Position numbers and translations under genes: made by a program. A stretch of 34,000 nt of DNA from Symbiodinium natans. Taxonomy: Eukaryota > Sar > Dinophyceae > Suessiales > Symbiodiniaceae. Shown in pieces: positions 8,022 to 16,542 of the stretch. Positions within the stretch are counted from its first letter, which is position 1. Each line of letters opens with the position of its first letter. A model generated the notes under the pieces. That model made no database searches. It was not told the origin of the DNA and saw nothing but the letters and a program-made list of their open reading frames with translations. Location of the stretch: positions 126,001 through 160,000 of the forward strand of contig CAJNDS010002066.1 of NCBI GenBank assembly GCA_905221605.1, in the 5' to 3' direction.

Positions 8022-8185
8022 GGTTTAGGGTTTAGGGTTTAGGGTTTAGGGTTTAGGGTTTAGGGTTTAGGGTTTAGGGTTTAGGGTTTAGGGTTTAGGG
8101 TTTAGGGTTTAGGGTTTAGGGTTTAGGGTTTAGGGTTAGGGTTTAGGGTTTAGGGTTTAGGGCTCGGGTTTAGGGTTTGGGGTTT
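8022..8185 (+). repeat. TTTAGGG array (about 20 units)
   Basis: Near-perfect array ending in GGGCTCGGG and TTTGGGG variants, just before the terminal exon candidate at 8225. Confidence 0.95.
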
Positions 8186-8224
8186 ATCGTGCTTGGGCCC
8201 TGAACTGTACACGCCCTGCGACGG

Positions 8225-8408
8225 TTAGGGACCAAGAGAATCTGAGAAGATGTTCTTTTTCAGAGGCGGAGGGGTTTCGAGACCCTCCTGCGGATGGCTC
8301 AGACATTTGCTCAGATTCACCCACCGTACATACACTCCGAACCCAAAGTCCGCCAGTAAGATAAGAGCGCCTGCCATACCCACGAGGTCTTCACATGGGC
8401 CCGGCAGC
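8225..8408 (-). CDS. 3'-terminal exon-like fragment with a membrane-like segment, product unknown
   Basis: A minus-strand AG|G acceptor (CTTGCGGCAG, exon from 8408) opens 60 codons to TAA at 8227-8225. The frame starts LPGPCEDLVGMAGALILLAD, then FGFGVYVRWVNLSKCLSHPQ, and ends KKNIFSDSLGP. The stretch from LVGMAGALILL to VYVRWV is hydrophobic with a following basic residue and could be one transmembrane helix. This is the longest clean single-frame island with acceptor and stop. It would be the last exon of a minus-strand gene whose upstream exons lie at higher coordinates. The overlapping plus frame is low-complexity and less convincing. No family recognised. Confidence 0.6.
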
Positions 8409-8429
8409 CTGCCGCAAGGAGGGTTGGGG

Positions 8430-8980
8430 AGAGGGGAGAGGTTAAGGTTTACGGTTTAATTAGGGCGTGTCGGGGGCTTGATGGATTAGGGTCACGCTTG
8501 GGTCCCGGACTTTCGTTTAGGGGCGAATAGCATTCCGTGGATGTGGGGGTTAAGGGTTTTACAGGTCATGAGTCATGAGGGTTTAGACATCACACTTCCT
8601 CGAACTCTCCAAGAACTCCTTAACAAGGGTCAACATGCCCAACTACGAAAGGTTCATTTCAATTTCGGGGCCCCGGTAGTCCCTTGTGCGGGGTAAACCC
8701 CAAACCCTAAAGTCGATGTAAGTTGAGGGCCAGCTTGAGGGTTGGGGGAATATTTTTTTGAACATCAGGCTTCTGCCGGCAGAAGCGTTGGGGGGGGGGG
8801 GCAAGGGGTCTTGCCGTCATTTATGCTCCTAGGCCCTGAACTTGCCGGGTTTAAGTTTAAAGTGTTGAAGGCTTCTGAAGCCTCCTACCCAAGACCTTCA
8901 CTTCCACCTCGGACACGGAATCGCAAACCCTGCAAACAATTTGAAACCCTGCCCCCAGCCCTCCACCTCCTTGTGTTTTC
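8430..8980. other. Low-information region, no gene seen
   Basis: Scattered degenerate heptamers, a poly-G of about 10 near 8791 beside the small inverted repeat GCTTCTGCCG / CGGCAGAAGC (8769-8788), and unique pieces without a convincing frame. Confidence 0.5.
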
Positions 8981-8982
8981 AG

Positions 8983-9110
8983 CTCGAAGATCTGCTGCCA
9001 GCGGTGGCCTTAGAGGTTGCTCAGGGTCTAGGCACCTGCTTCCCTCCCCTTCTCCCTCCCCTTTCCCTCCCTGCGGGTGTGGCTGTGGGTGGGGTTGAGG
9101 AAGCCTTTGT
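8983..9110 (+). CDS. Weak exon-like fragment, product unknown
   Basis: A GTGTTTTCAG acceptor on plus (AG 8981-8982) opens LEDLLPAVALEVAQGLGTC. The same frame stays open to TAA at 9397-9399 through a C/T-rich tract and then AT-rich DNA. Only the first part looks coding. Minus is also partly open here. Confidence 0.35.
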
Positions 9111-9490
9111 TTATGGCGCAACAAGGTGTAACTCTTGTGGGCATGACTTTCGCCTTAGAGGGCCATTTGGGAATCCTAGAAACTCAAGAAAATCGAGCCC
9201 GCCAGAAGACCGAAAGTTTCGAAATCTTACAAAGTGCTTAAACAGGATCGAGGAATTTTGCACATTCACCAGATATACAATTGCTCGCTCAAGGATTCTA
9301 GATTCTAGAACTTCAAAAATCACTGAAAAGAGCAACTTCATAATTTCCAAATCGCAAGAACAAGACTCGGAGTTTTCCAGCAGACTTATAACTTACTAAA
9401 GGAACCTTGCAAACTTTTGTTCTAGAATTCTGGAGTTCTAGAGCTTCTATACTTTCGAACTAACTCCTTCAGCGGAAACTTAGAAGTTTC
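9111..9490. other. Heptamer-free AT-richer block with TTCTAGA motifs
   Basis: With 9493-9740 this is the longest stretch without TTTAGGG-type units. It has repeated TTCTAGA/CTAGAATTCTAG-like motifs near 9295-9310 and 9420-9440. A plus frame is open to 9399, but its content (RNSRKSSPPEDRKFRN and similar) does not look like a conserved protein. Confidence 0.5.
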
Positions 9491-9492
9491 AG

Positions 9493-9704
9493 ACATTCCA
9501 GATTTCCGAAATTTGGATGCCAGTTCTCGACTCATTCGCTACAACCATGTCAGCACTCAGAAGTCGCTGCGCTTTGAAAGGTTCGTGACACGATCATTGT
9601 CATCAGATGCATCAGTAGGACAGCTTCTGGACAAACTGCATCAGGCAACGCTTGACTTGCACGCACGAAGCATCACTTGTTGTTCTTCGCAGCGATGCGC
9701 GTGA
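9493..9704 (+). CDS. Terminal exon-like fragment, about 70 codons, product unknown
   Basis: AGTTTCAG (AG 9491-9492) is followed by a frame open to TGA at 9702-9704: IPDFRNLDASSRLIRYNHVS, then KSLRFERFVTRSLSSDASVG and QLLDKLHQATLDLHARS. Balanced composition with alternating charged and aliphatic residues suggests helical protein. It is the longest exon-like frame in the window and sits in the heptamer-free block. No family recognised. Confidence 0.5.
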
Positions 9705-10119
9705 AAAGCACTCATCCCCGCGCGCACAAAAGGGACAGCTTGTTTTCGTTTTCGATGCTGTTGTTGTTGTTGTTCTTCTTCTTCTTTTTCTTCTTCCTCT
9801 GGCGTGCCCGGCTGTGGGCGACAGCCCCCTGAGATTTAGAGTTTTGGGCTTTGCGCTTCGAGGGTTTAGGATTTTAGGGCTTAGGGTTCGACTAGGGTTC
9901 AGGTATCCGGAATGCAAAAACCTAAGGCCCCCAGCCCCTTCTCCTTAAAACCCAAAGAGATTGGGTTGAGGCTTTACGCGCCGTTAGAGCGCTTACAGGG
10001 TTCTGTAGGCCTTATTACAGGGAACAAGGGTTTGTATACCAGAGTTTTGAGGGTTAGGATTTAGGGTTTAGGGTCTAGTGTTCAGGGTTTAGGGTGTTGG
10101 GCTTAGGGCTCTGAACTTA

Positions 10120-10212
10120 GCAGCCCAGTAACCATGTTATCATAAGGGCACCCTTTTTTTGGTTGGTTGCTTTATAAGGGAACCCAGAACCCAAAAAAAG
10201 GGACTGGGCTGC
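10120..10212. mobile_element. MITE-like family A, copy 3
   Basis: Ends GCAGCCCAGT / ACTGGGCTGC are perfect inverted repeats. The interior has GGGCACCCTTTTTTTGG and TATAAGGGAACCCAGAACCC. About 93 bp. It sits exactly between TTTAGGG-type and CCCTAAA-type arrays. Confidence 0.8.
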
Positions 10213-10216
10213 CGAG

Positions 10217-10278
10217 AACCCTAAACCCTAAACCCTAAACCCTAAACCCTAAACCCTAAACCCTAAACCCTAAACCCT
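10217..10278 (-). repeat. CCCTAAA array (about 9 units)
   Basis: Perfect array adjoining the family A element. Confidence 0.95.
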
Positions 10279-10282
10279 GAAG

Positions 10283-10372
10283 TTCTGGGGATGCGGAGAC
10301 AGCGGCCCGCATGTCCGCTGAAGTCGGTCTGCAAGGGGAAGAAGTTGCGAACTGCCAGGCAAGGACCCTAGA
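10283..10372. other. Exon-like island open on both strands
   Basis: Plus: GDAETAARMSAEVGLQGE then EVANCQ, ending at CAG|GCAAGG, a good GC donor. Minus: a TTCTTCCCCTTGCAG acceptor followed by TDFSGHAGRCLRIPRT. Both are plausible and I cannot decide. Flanks are CCCTAAA left and TTTAGGG right. Confidence 0.45.
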
Positions 10373-10407
10373 CTCAGGGGTCTCTACCTTGGACCCATTG
10401 TACCCTT

Positions 10408-10433
10408 GGGTTTAGGGTTTAAACCCTAAACCC
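10408..10433. repeat. Perfect 26-bp palindrome at a TTTAGGG to CCCTAAA junction
   Basis: Two units of GGGTTTA meet two units of their reverse complement at TTTAAA, a perfect palindrome centred between 10420 and 10421. This is the shape of a head-to-head telomere repeat fusion, or of two arrays meeting inside an inverted repeat. Confidence 0.9.
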
Positions 10434-11378
10434 TAATCCCTAAACCCTAAACCCTTGGGACCCTTTCTCAAGATCTCAAAGGGAATCTATGGTCCATACT
10501 AGGAGTATATTAAGGGAAACCTCTTAGGGGTATAGCCTTAGGGCTCCGAGTATGACACCCTTGATAACCTTGATCCCGTACCTGCTGTGACCCAGGCCCG
10601 AACCCTTGTCAATGAACCGTAAGAGAGGCTGTTGAGGCTTGTGGGCTTCAGGAGCTTGAGGCTTCGGGGGTTTAGGGTTTAGGGTTTAGGCAGGGGGGGG
10701 AGGAGATTTCGGGATATGGGGGTCCAGACTTCCCTTCCGGAGGCGCGCTGAAGCCTCAAGCTTACCACCTCTCGAGCGCCAAATCCCAAACGTCAGCAAC
10801 AGAAGGATCAGGGTTTAGGATTTAGGGTCTAGTGCTTAGGGTTTAGGGTTTAGGGTTTGGGGTCCAAAAGTTCTTTCTGTGCGGAACAATTGAGTTCACC
10901 AGGAGATACTGCAGAACGTCCCTTCACAACCCTACACTCAAATAGCTGAGTGCACCCTGGCCCTTACCCTGAACCACTCCTACGCCCTAAACCCTAAACC
11001 GGAAGCCCTAAACCCTAAAACCCAAACCCTAAGCCGGCCTGGTGTCTTCTCTGCGATCAAGCCGATCATCACACCATTCTTCCCGAAGCCCAGCTGCCCT
11101 TTTGGGAACCGGAGTCGTGGGTTTAGGGTTTAGGGTTTCGGGTTCAGGGTTTAGGGTTTCAGGGTTAGGGTTTAGGTGTAGGGTTGACGGTTTTCGGGGA
11201 TTTCAAGGGCTTCGGGGTCTAGGGTGCCAGGGTTGTGGGGTTTCGGGCTTTAGGGCTTTAGGGTGTTAGGCCTAAGGCGTTAGAGCTTCGGGTGTAGGGT
11301 TCAGGGCATCTGCAGTCGGATGGGCACAGTGGGAGAGGCATGAGGGTGCGGTGCTGCTGCGCAGCACAACACGGATAG

Positions 11379-11480
11379 GTGGGCATGTTCCCCCTTACAC
11401 TAACAGTCCTTAGTCGGGATTCTAGTACCCCCTACAACAATCCCTGTTACGGGCTCTTCGTGTAAGGCTATTCTGAAGGG
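11379..11480. mobile_element. MITE-like family C, diverged copy
   Basis: GGGCATGTTCCCCCTTACAC, then CTAACAGTCCTTAGTCGGGA and GTACCCCCTA align with the left and middle of the intact copy at 33424. The right end is degraded. Confidence 0.65.
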
Positions 11481-11760
11481 GCCTTACTTACTCCTTCAAA
11501 AGACAGCCCAGACCCGTGGGAGGATCCAACAAGTAGATGCCCTCAAGGGTTCCGAAGAATGACCCAAGACTAGTATAGGGTACCATTTTGGGGGTTCTCC
11601 TTTTTGGCTCCTCCCAGAAATCTGGGAAAGAATATAGCAGGGCAGCTTTACTCTATTCCGGCAAAAGAAGAAAGCTCAGAGAGCGTGTTAAAGTCAACAT
11701 ATTGGCTAAGGCAGGGGGCATCTTAAGAGTCTGACGGCTCCTGTGAGCCCTGTGAGCACT
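11480..11760. other. Unique DNA, possibly further element remnants, no gene seen
   Basis: Contains TATAGGGTACC and GGGGTTCTCCTTTTTGGCTCC motifs that recall the element families, but no clear inverted ends. No convincing frame. Confidence 0.4.
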
Positions 11761-11825
11761 GTGAACCCTAAACCCTAAACCCTAAACCCTGAACCCTGAA
11801 CCCAACTGAGACTTTGGGCTTGTGA

Positions 11826-11885
11826 GGTCCTTCTCCCCGCATCCCGCCGAAAAAAGCACCGGCGTGCGAAGCGCCCCCTAGTCCC
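11826..11885 (-). CDS. Exon-like fragment, product unknown
   Basis: Minus-strand frame reads GASHAGAFFGGMRGEGPHK then PKVSVG over a short island between two CCCTAAA-type tracts. An AG acceptor would lie near 11880 but is not strong. Confidence 0.35.
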
Positions 11886-11936
11886 CCAAAACCCTAAACC
11901 CTAAACCCTCAACACTAAACCCTAAACCCTAAACCC

Positions 11937-12000
11937 CGGCTGAGTGGGCGCGGCCATAAAGGATGTCCTGCGCAGCCTTGTCTTTCATCCAAATGGCGTC
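11937..12000 (-). CDS. Exon-like fragment, product unknown
   Basis: ATCTGCCAG|G on minus opens at 12000 and reads DAIWMKDKAAQDILYGRAH followed by SA. The same frame is open upstream (DLICQ), so an earlier AG near 12015 is possible. Flanks are CCCTAAA left and TTTAGGG right. Very protein-like composition, no family recognised. Confidence 0.6.
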
Positions 12001-12049
12001 CTGGCAGATTAGGTCTGAGGACGTTAGGGTTTAGGGTTTAGGGTCTTTG

Positions 12050-12296
12050 GGCGACAGGGCGGATGAGGCATTTATATGAAGCCTACTTCTTCCAAAAAAA
12101 GGAATAAACAGGCTTAAGTTCATTCTTCCTACAGAAGTAAGGAAGCCAACAAATTTACGCACCAACAGAGGAGGAGTACCTTCAATTTGAATAGTTAGGG
12201 TCTAGGGTTTGTAGTACTAGTATGGTGTGATGGCCTGAAGTAGTTTTGGGCTCGGGCTTTAGACTATACTCCCCTTAGAACCTTAATACAAAGATT

Positions 12297-12297
<1 letters not shown>
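12050..12297. other. Unique AT-richer DNA, no gene seen
   Basis: Between a short TTTAGGG tract and the poly-T run. It holds a weak inverted repeat around AAGCCTACTTCTTCC and GGAAGCC (12080-12150). No convincing frame. Confidence 0.4.

Positions 12298-12389
<92 letters not shown>
12298..12389. repeat. Poly-T tract, 92 bp
   Basis: 92 uninterrupted T on plus. On minus it is a long poly-A and could be the tail of an inserted retroelement or processed transcript whose body lies at 12390-12560. No such gene is recognisable there. Length may be inaccurate in an assembly. Confidence 0.95.
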
Positions 12390-12392
<3 letters not shown>

Positions 12393-12566
12393 GCCTCTTG
12401 ATTGTAGATAAACAAGAATTTGAAAAGAAACAATTCCCAAGGGGATATAGTAGATGCTGACGCAAAGTCAAGGCAAAGCTGTTCGGCAGAGCAGGCAACG
12501 TAGAGCCGCTTGTTGCCAAATTCCAGTGATGAAGATTGGACGGAAGTATAAGTCTAACATCTTTAT

Positions 12567-12720
12567 CTAAACCCTAAACCCTGAACCCTAAACCCTGAAC
12601 CCTGATCCCTGAACCCTGAACCCTGAACCCTAAACCCTAAACCCTAAACCCTAAACCCTAAACCCTAAAACCTAAACCCTAACTCTCAACCCGAAACCCT
12701 AAGCCTAAACACTAAACTCT
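12567..12720 (-). repeat. CCCTAAA/CCCTGAA array
   Basis: CCCTGAA units are clustered at 12580-12630 and CCCTAAA units at 12630-12690, again block-wise rather than mixed. Confidence 0.95.
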
Positions 12721-12933
12721 AAACCCCAAAAGCACTGAGTCCCAGAACCCAGCCTGAACCTGCAAACCCTGAGCCCGAAATCATCAGTAACCTCTGGCAC
12801 AGTACCTCATATCGGGTTTAGGGTTTAGGGTTTTGGGGTTTTGGGTTCAGGGTTCAGGGTTTAGGGTTTAGGGTTTAGGGTTTAGGAGGGGGCACCGAGA
12901 GGTTCCTTCACTACGTCGGGGGCAACCCCCAGG

Positions 12934-12999
12934 TGCCTCGAGAAGGATGTCCACCAGGAGCCTTCGATAGGCACCCTCTGCGACCATCTGCGCCAAAGT
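12934..12999 (-). CDS. Exon-like fragment, product unknown, possible frameshift at its end
   Basis: Minus frame reads TLAQMVAEGAYRRLLVDIL then LEA. A GGCGCAG acceptor could start the exon at 12987, and CTCGAG|GCACCT could be a GC donor. If the exon is longer, the neighbouring frame (GVAPDVVKEPLGA, to about 12895) looks like its natural continuation, which would need a small indel. Helical, leucine-rich. No family recognised. Confidence 0.5.
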
Positions 13000-13009
13000 C
13001 GGGTTCAGG

Positions 13010-13092
13010 GTTTAGGGTTTAGGGTTTAGGGTTGGGGGTTTAGGGTTTAGGGTTTAGAGTTTAGGGTTTAGGGTTTAGGGTTTAGGGTTTTG
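13010..13092 (+). repeat. TTTAGGG array (about 11 units)
   Basis: Array with occasional variant units, running into the (CT)n microsatellite. Confidence 0.95.

Positions 13093-13096
<4 letters not shown>

Positions 13097-13136
<40 letters not shown>
13097..13136. repeat. (CT)n microsatellite
   Basis: About 20 CT units directly following TTTAGGG units. Confidence 0.95.
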
Positions 13137-13139
<3 letters not shown>

Positions 13140-13381
13140 GCTGTCATAGGCTGTGCTTCTTACAAAGCCAAAGAAGACAAAGATGTCAATATCCCAAAAC
13201 CAACCAAACTAAACAGAAGAAGCTTTAGGTCACCCGAAGCCCTCAACCCCAAACCCTAAACCCCAAAAAGCAAAGAGGGTTCTGTTTTGGGCACGCTAAC
13301 CCTGAACCCTAAGACGTCTATTTCCTCGAAGCTCTCGAATGCAGAAAGGTCGGCAACAAATCCTTCCGGGGTGTACGTTTG

Positions 13382-13399
13382 CCCCCCCCCCCCCCCCCC
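13382..13399. repeat. Poly-C tract, 18 bp
   Basis: 18 C directly beside the inverted-repeat hairpin at 13401. Confidence 0.95.
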
Positions 13400-13400
13400 G

Positions 13401-13455
13401 CCCAAAGTATGTAAAAATGAACCAATAACGGGCCATGAATTTTACATACTTTGGG
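13401..13455. mobile_element. Small hairpin element with perfect 16-bp inverted ends
   Basis: CCCAAAGTATGTAAAA at the left and TTTTACATACTTTGGG at the right, 23-bp loop. It could be a minimal MITE or a transcript-level hairpin. Confidence 0.75.
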
Positions 13456-13659
13456 GTGCCTTTAGGCAGGGCTTCAGGGCTGCAGGGTTTGGGGTCTTCA
13501 TCGGTTTATAGAGTTTAGGGTTTCAGGGCCATCGAAGCAATAGAATGTGAAAAAATCGTCCGAGATGCAGCCGCACAAAGCCCTTTAATCGGGGGGGGAG
13601 GGGGGGGGGGAGGGGCAGCCCTAAACCCCAAACCCTAAACCCTAAACCCCTGAACCCTC

Positions 13660-14440
13660 AACCCCTAAACCTAGACGAAATCCCTAAGCATCCTTTTGCC
13701 CTACAGACTCCTATAGCCCCTGGACTCCCCCTGAACCCTAAACCCTACAAAACCCTAGGGTTCAGGGTTCAGGGTCCAGGGTTCAGGGTTCAAGGTTTAG
13801 GGTTCAGGGTTCAGGGTTCAGGGTTGAGGGTTAGGGTTTAGGGTTTAGGGCTAGGCCCTCGAAATCCTAAACACCTTTGACAAAAAAAACACAAAAACCT
13901 GAAAACGCCCTATAAGTCTTATCAACCTGAAGCCCGACAGCCCATCAACTCTGAAAGCGAAGCCCAAAACCGTAAAAAACTCTGAACCCACCCTAAACCC
14001 TAAACCCTAAACCCTACACCCTAAACCCTAAACCCTAAACCCTAAAACCCTAAACCCTAGAAACCCGAAACCCTGTCAACCCTAGGGCCCAAAATCCCCC
14101 AGAAACTCCGAACCCGAACCCCATAAACCCGAAACCCTATCAATCCTAAGCACAAACCCCTAGAAACTCTGGACCCTAAACCCCATAAATCCCAAACCCT
14201 ATCAACCGTAGACCCAAAAAACCCTATAAACTCTGAACCCTAAACAGCCTAACCCTGAACCCTAAACCCCGTAAACCCCAAACCCTATGAACCCTAAGCC
14301 CACCCCATAAACTCCGAACCCCAAACACTATCAAACCGAAGCCCAAAACCTGCAAACTCTGAACCCTAAACCCTAAACCCTAAACCCTAAACCCTAAACC
14401 CTAAACCCTAAACACTATAAGCTCCAAATCCTATCAACCC
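13660..14440 (-). repeat. Degenerate CCCTAAA-derived tract
   Basis: Almost entirely degenerate units (CCCTAAA, CCCATAAACC, ACCCTATCAACC and similar), with a small reversed TTCAGGG block at 13757-13850. A longer repeat of about 40-60 bp containing AACTCTGAACCC and CCCTATCAA recurs around 13930-14340, suggesting a higher-order unit. No gene seen. Confidence 0.75.
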
Positions 14441-14441
14441 C

Positions 14442-14640
14442 AAGCCCTAAACCCTAAACCCTAAACCCTAAACCCTAAACCCTAAACCCTAAACCCTAAA
14501 CCCTAAACCCTAAGCCCTAAGCCCTAAGCCCTAAGCCCTAAGCCCTAAGCCCTAAGCCCTAAGCCCTAAGCCCTAAGCCCTAAGCCCTAAGCCCTAAGCC
14601 CTAAGCCCTCAGCCCTAAGCCCTAAGCCCAAAGCCCAAAG
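14442..14640 (-). repeat. CCCTAAA array switching to CCCTAAG
   Basis: About nine CCCTAAA units, then about 17 GCCCTAA units from 14507. The switch is abrupt. Confidence 0.95.
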
Positions 14641-14684
14641 CCCGAAGCCCAGGCAACCTTCAGGCCCCAAGACCTCAGTAGCCC

Positions 14685-14835
14685 TAAACCCTAAACCCTA
14701 AACCCTAAACCCTAAACCCCTAAACCCTAACCCCTAAACCCCTAAACCCCTAAACCCCTAAACCCCTCAACCCCTAAACCCCTAAACCCCTAAACCCCTA
14801 AACCCCTAAACCCCTAAACCCCTAAGCCCCTAAAA
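14685..14835 (-). repeat. CCCTAAA array switching to the octamer CCCCTAAA
   Basis: Seven-base units give way near 14720 to eight-base CCCCTAAA units, about 13 in a row. CCCCTAAA is the complement of TTTAGGGG. Confidence 0.95.
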
Positions 14836-14837
14836 CC

Positions 14838-14920
14838 CTGGCTCCCGGTAGGAGTCCCCTCACGCATCCCACCTCCGCTCTCGGCCAGCTTGCAGGCGAG
14901 TGCCAGACCTGCGCAGGCAG
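14838..14920 (-). CDS. Exon-like fragment, product unknown
   Basis: CTGCGCAG|G on minus is followed in phase 2 by LALACKLAESGGGMREG then TPTGS. Flanks are CCCCTAAA left and TTTTAGGGG-type right. Plus has a competing CTTGCAG acceptor with a short open frame. Confidence 0.45.
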
Positions 14921-14999
14921 AGCCTCGTACCCTTTAGGGTTTTGAGGGGTTTTAGGGGTTTTAGGGGTTTTAGAGGTTTTAGGGGTTTGGGCTTAGGGT

Positions 15000-15050
15000 T
15001 TAGGGTTTAGGGTTTAGGGTTTAGGGTTTAGGGTTTAGGGCTTAGGGTAG
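15000..15050 (+). repeat. TTTAGGG array meeting CCCTAAG units
   Basis: About six units ending GGGCTTAGGGTAGGCCCTAAGCCC, a second head-to-head junction. Confidence 0.9.
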
Positions 15051-15477
15051 GCCCTAAGCCCTACATCTACCCCCGAAGCCCTAGACCCGATATACCCTTA
15101 CTAAACCCTGAACCCGAAACCCCAGACCCTTATTCAACCCTCAACCTTCAACCCAAGAAACGGGTGCCTTTGGTATGAGCCCGTGGATTACTTGGATCGG
15201 AGGATCAGGGGACTTGGGGGAGTTTGGGGCTTATCCAAAGGTTTCGGGTTTAGGGTCTTGGGGCTGTTAAGTGGGGTTCTTGGGTAGGATGACCACAATG
15301 GAGTCCCTGGAAGGGTACTTTGCTCTACTTTGCACCTCCAAGCATACACTCCCAAACCTGCCTAAACCCTCCCTAGCCCTGACCCAAACCCTAAACCCTA
15401 AACCCTAAACCCTAAACCCTAAACCCTTGACCCTTGACCCTTGAACCCTGAACCCTGAACCCTTTCCCCCAACCGCT

Positions 15478-15546
15478 CCAACAATCCAACGGACCCGAGG
15501 CAAACTTGGCCTCTTCTGTGAGGATCCGAGTCCAGGTTGCCTGATC
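15478..15546 (-). CDS. Exon-like fragment, product unknown
   Basis: After AAGATCAG|G on minus a frame reads ATWTRILTEEAKFASGPLD then CWS. Flanks are CCCTGAA/CCCTAAA left and TTTAGGG right. Plus also has an open frame (GKLGLFCEDPSPGCL). Minus is preferred because of the AG|G acceptor. Confidence 0.5.
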
Positions 15547-15567
15547 TTTAGGGTTTCATTAGGGTTC

Positions 15568-15582
15568 GGGGGGGGGGGGGGG
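15568..15582. repeat. Poly-G tract, 15 bp
   Basis: G run just right of the island, before TTTAGGG units. Confidence 0.9.
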
Positions 15583-15830
15583 CCTTACCCGGTTTAGGGT
15601 TTAGGGTTTAGGGTTTAGGGTTTAAGGTGTAGGGTTCAGGGTTTAGGGATTCTTGATCGGGATTTTGGTAGATTGTGCCTAGTTGTCTAACGTACTTGCC
15701 GACTAGGAACTAGCAAGTTCTAGCAAGTTGAGGTGGTTCGGGCTTCAGGGTTTTAAAACACTAAGCCCCAAGCCTGAACTCCACGGCCCTCAGCCCAAAA
15801 CCCTAAACCCCTAACCCCTAAACCTTGCAG

Positions 15831-15935
15831 ACTTCACCACAAAGCCCAACTTTAACCCAAGAGCCCAAAACGGGAAAGCCTCAAAAAATCAGGAATCTCA
15901 CCCAGCCAAGGGCTCGAGATCGGAGATTTAATTAG
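15831..15935 (+). CDS. Exon-like fragment with stop, product unknown
   Basis: CTTGCAG on plus (AG 15829-15830) opens 34 codons to TAG at 15933-15935: TSPQSPTLTQEPKTGKPQ, then KIRNLTQPRARDRRFN. Basic, Pro/Thr-rich, probably disordered if real. Confidence 0.35.
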   Translation, partial: TSPQSPTLTQEPKTGKPQKIRNLTQPRARDRRFN

Positions 15936-15999
15936 GGTCTAGGGTCTAGGGTTTAGGGTTTAGGGTTTAGAGTTTAGGGCTTAGGGTTTTCAGGTTTGG

Positions 16000-16019
16000 C
16001 CCCCCCCCCCCCCCCCCCC
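16000..16019. repeat. Poly-C tract, 20 bp
   Basis: 20 C at the end of a TTTAGGG-type tract. Confidence 0.95.
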
Positions 16020-16075
16020 AAACTCGAAACCCTAGGAAAAAACTCGAAACAAAAAAAGGGGAAACCCGCAACAAA

Positions 16076-16137
16076 CTCCAAGTCCTGCATGGGGCTGCCT
16101 CGTGGTCAGGCACCTTGCTGAGCTTCTCCAGGATTTC
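16076..16137 (-). CDS. Exon-like fragment, product unknown
   Basis: GATCCTCAG|G on minus opens EILEKLSKVPDHEAAPC then RTW. The same frame continues upstream as PSDPQ, so an earlier acceptor near 16153 is possible. Charged helical look. No family recognised. Confidence 0.55.
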
Positions 16138-16197
16138 CTGAGGATCCGAAGGCTTTACAGGGTTGAGGGTTTAGGGTTTAGGGTTTTACGGTCCAGG

Positions 16198-16315
16198 GGT
16201 TAGGGTTTAGGGTTTAGGGTTTAGGGTTTAGGGTTTAGGGTTTAGGGTTTAGGGTTTAGGGTTTAGGGTTCAGGGTTTAGGGTTTAGGGTTTAGGGTTCA
16301 GGGTTCAGGGTTCAG
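16198..16315 (+). repeat. TTTAGGG array with TTCAGGG tail
   Basis: About 16 units; the last few are TTCAGGG. Confidence 0.95.
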
Positions 16316-16542
16316 TCACAAACTGCCCGGCCGCACCCCCCTCCAACTGAGTAGGACTTAGGATTTAGGAATTCGGGTCTTAGGGGTTTAGGGTCTTGGG
16401 ATATGAGGATCAGGGCTTCGTCACAAACTGCAGGGTTTTCGGGCTGTGGGGGTCAGGGTGCAGGTGCCAAGCCCTAGAAACTGAGACCCTAAGGCCCTAG
16501 AGTGACTAACCATAAGGACTTTAGGATCAAACAACTTTCCAA

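Noticed and set aside
11590-11615. TTTTTGGCTCC as another spliced-leader relic
   Set aside because: Only TTTTGGCTC matches; the following bases (CTCC) and upstream part do not fit.
12390-12560. Retrotransposon body attached to the poly-A (minus) tract
   Set aside because: No reverse transcriptase or other recognisable frame was seen beside it; the tract may be simple expansion.
14442-14640. CRISPR-like array
   Set aside because: The seven-base units are contiguous with no spacers, and the window is eukaryotic.
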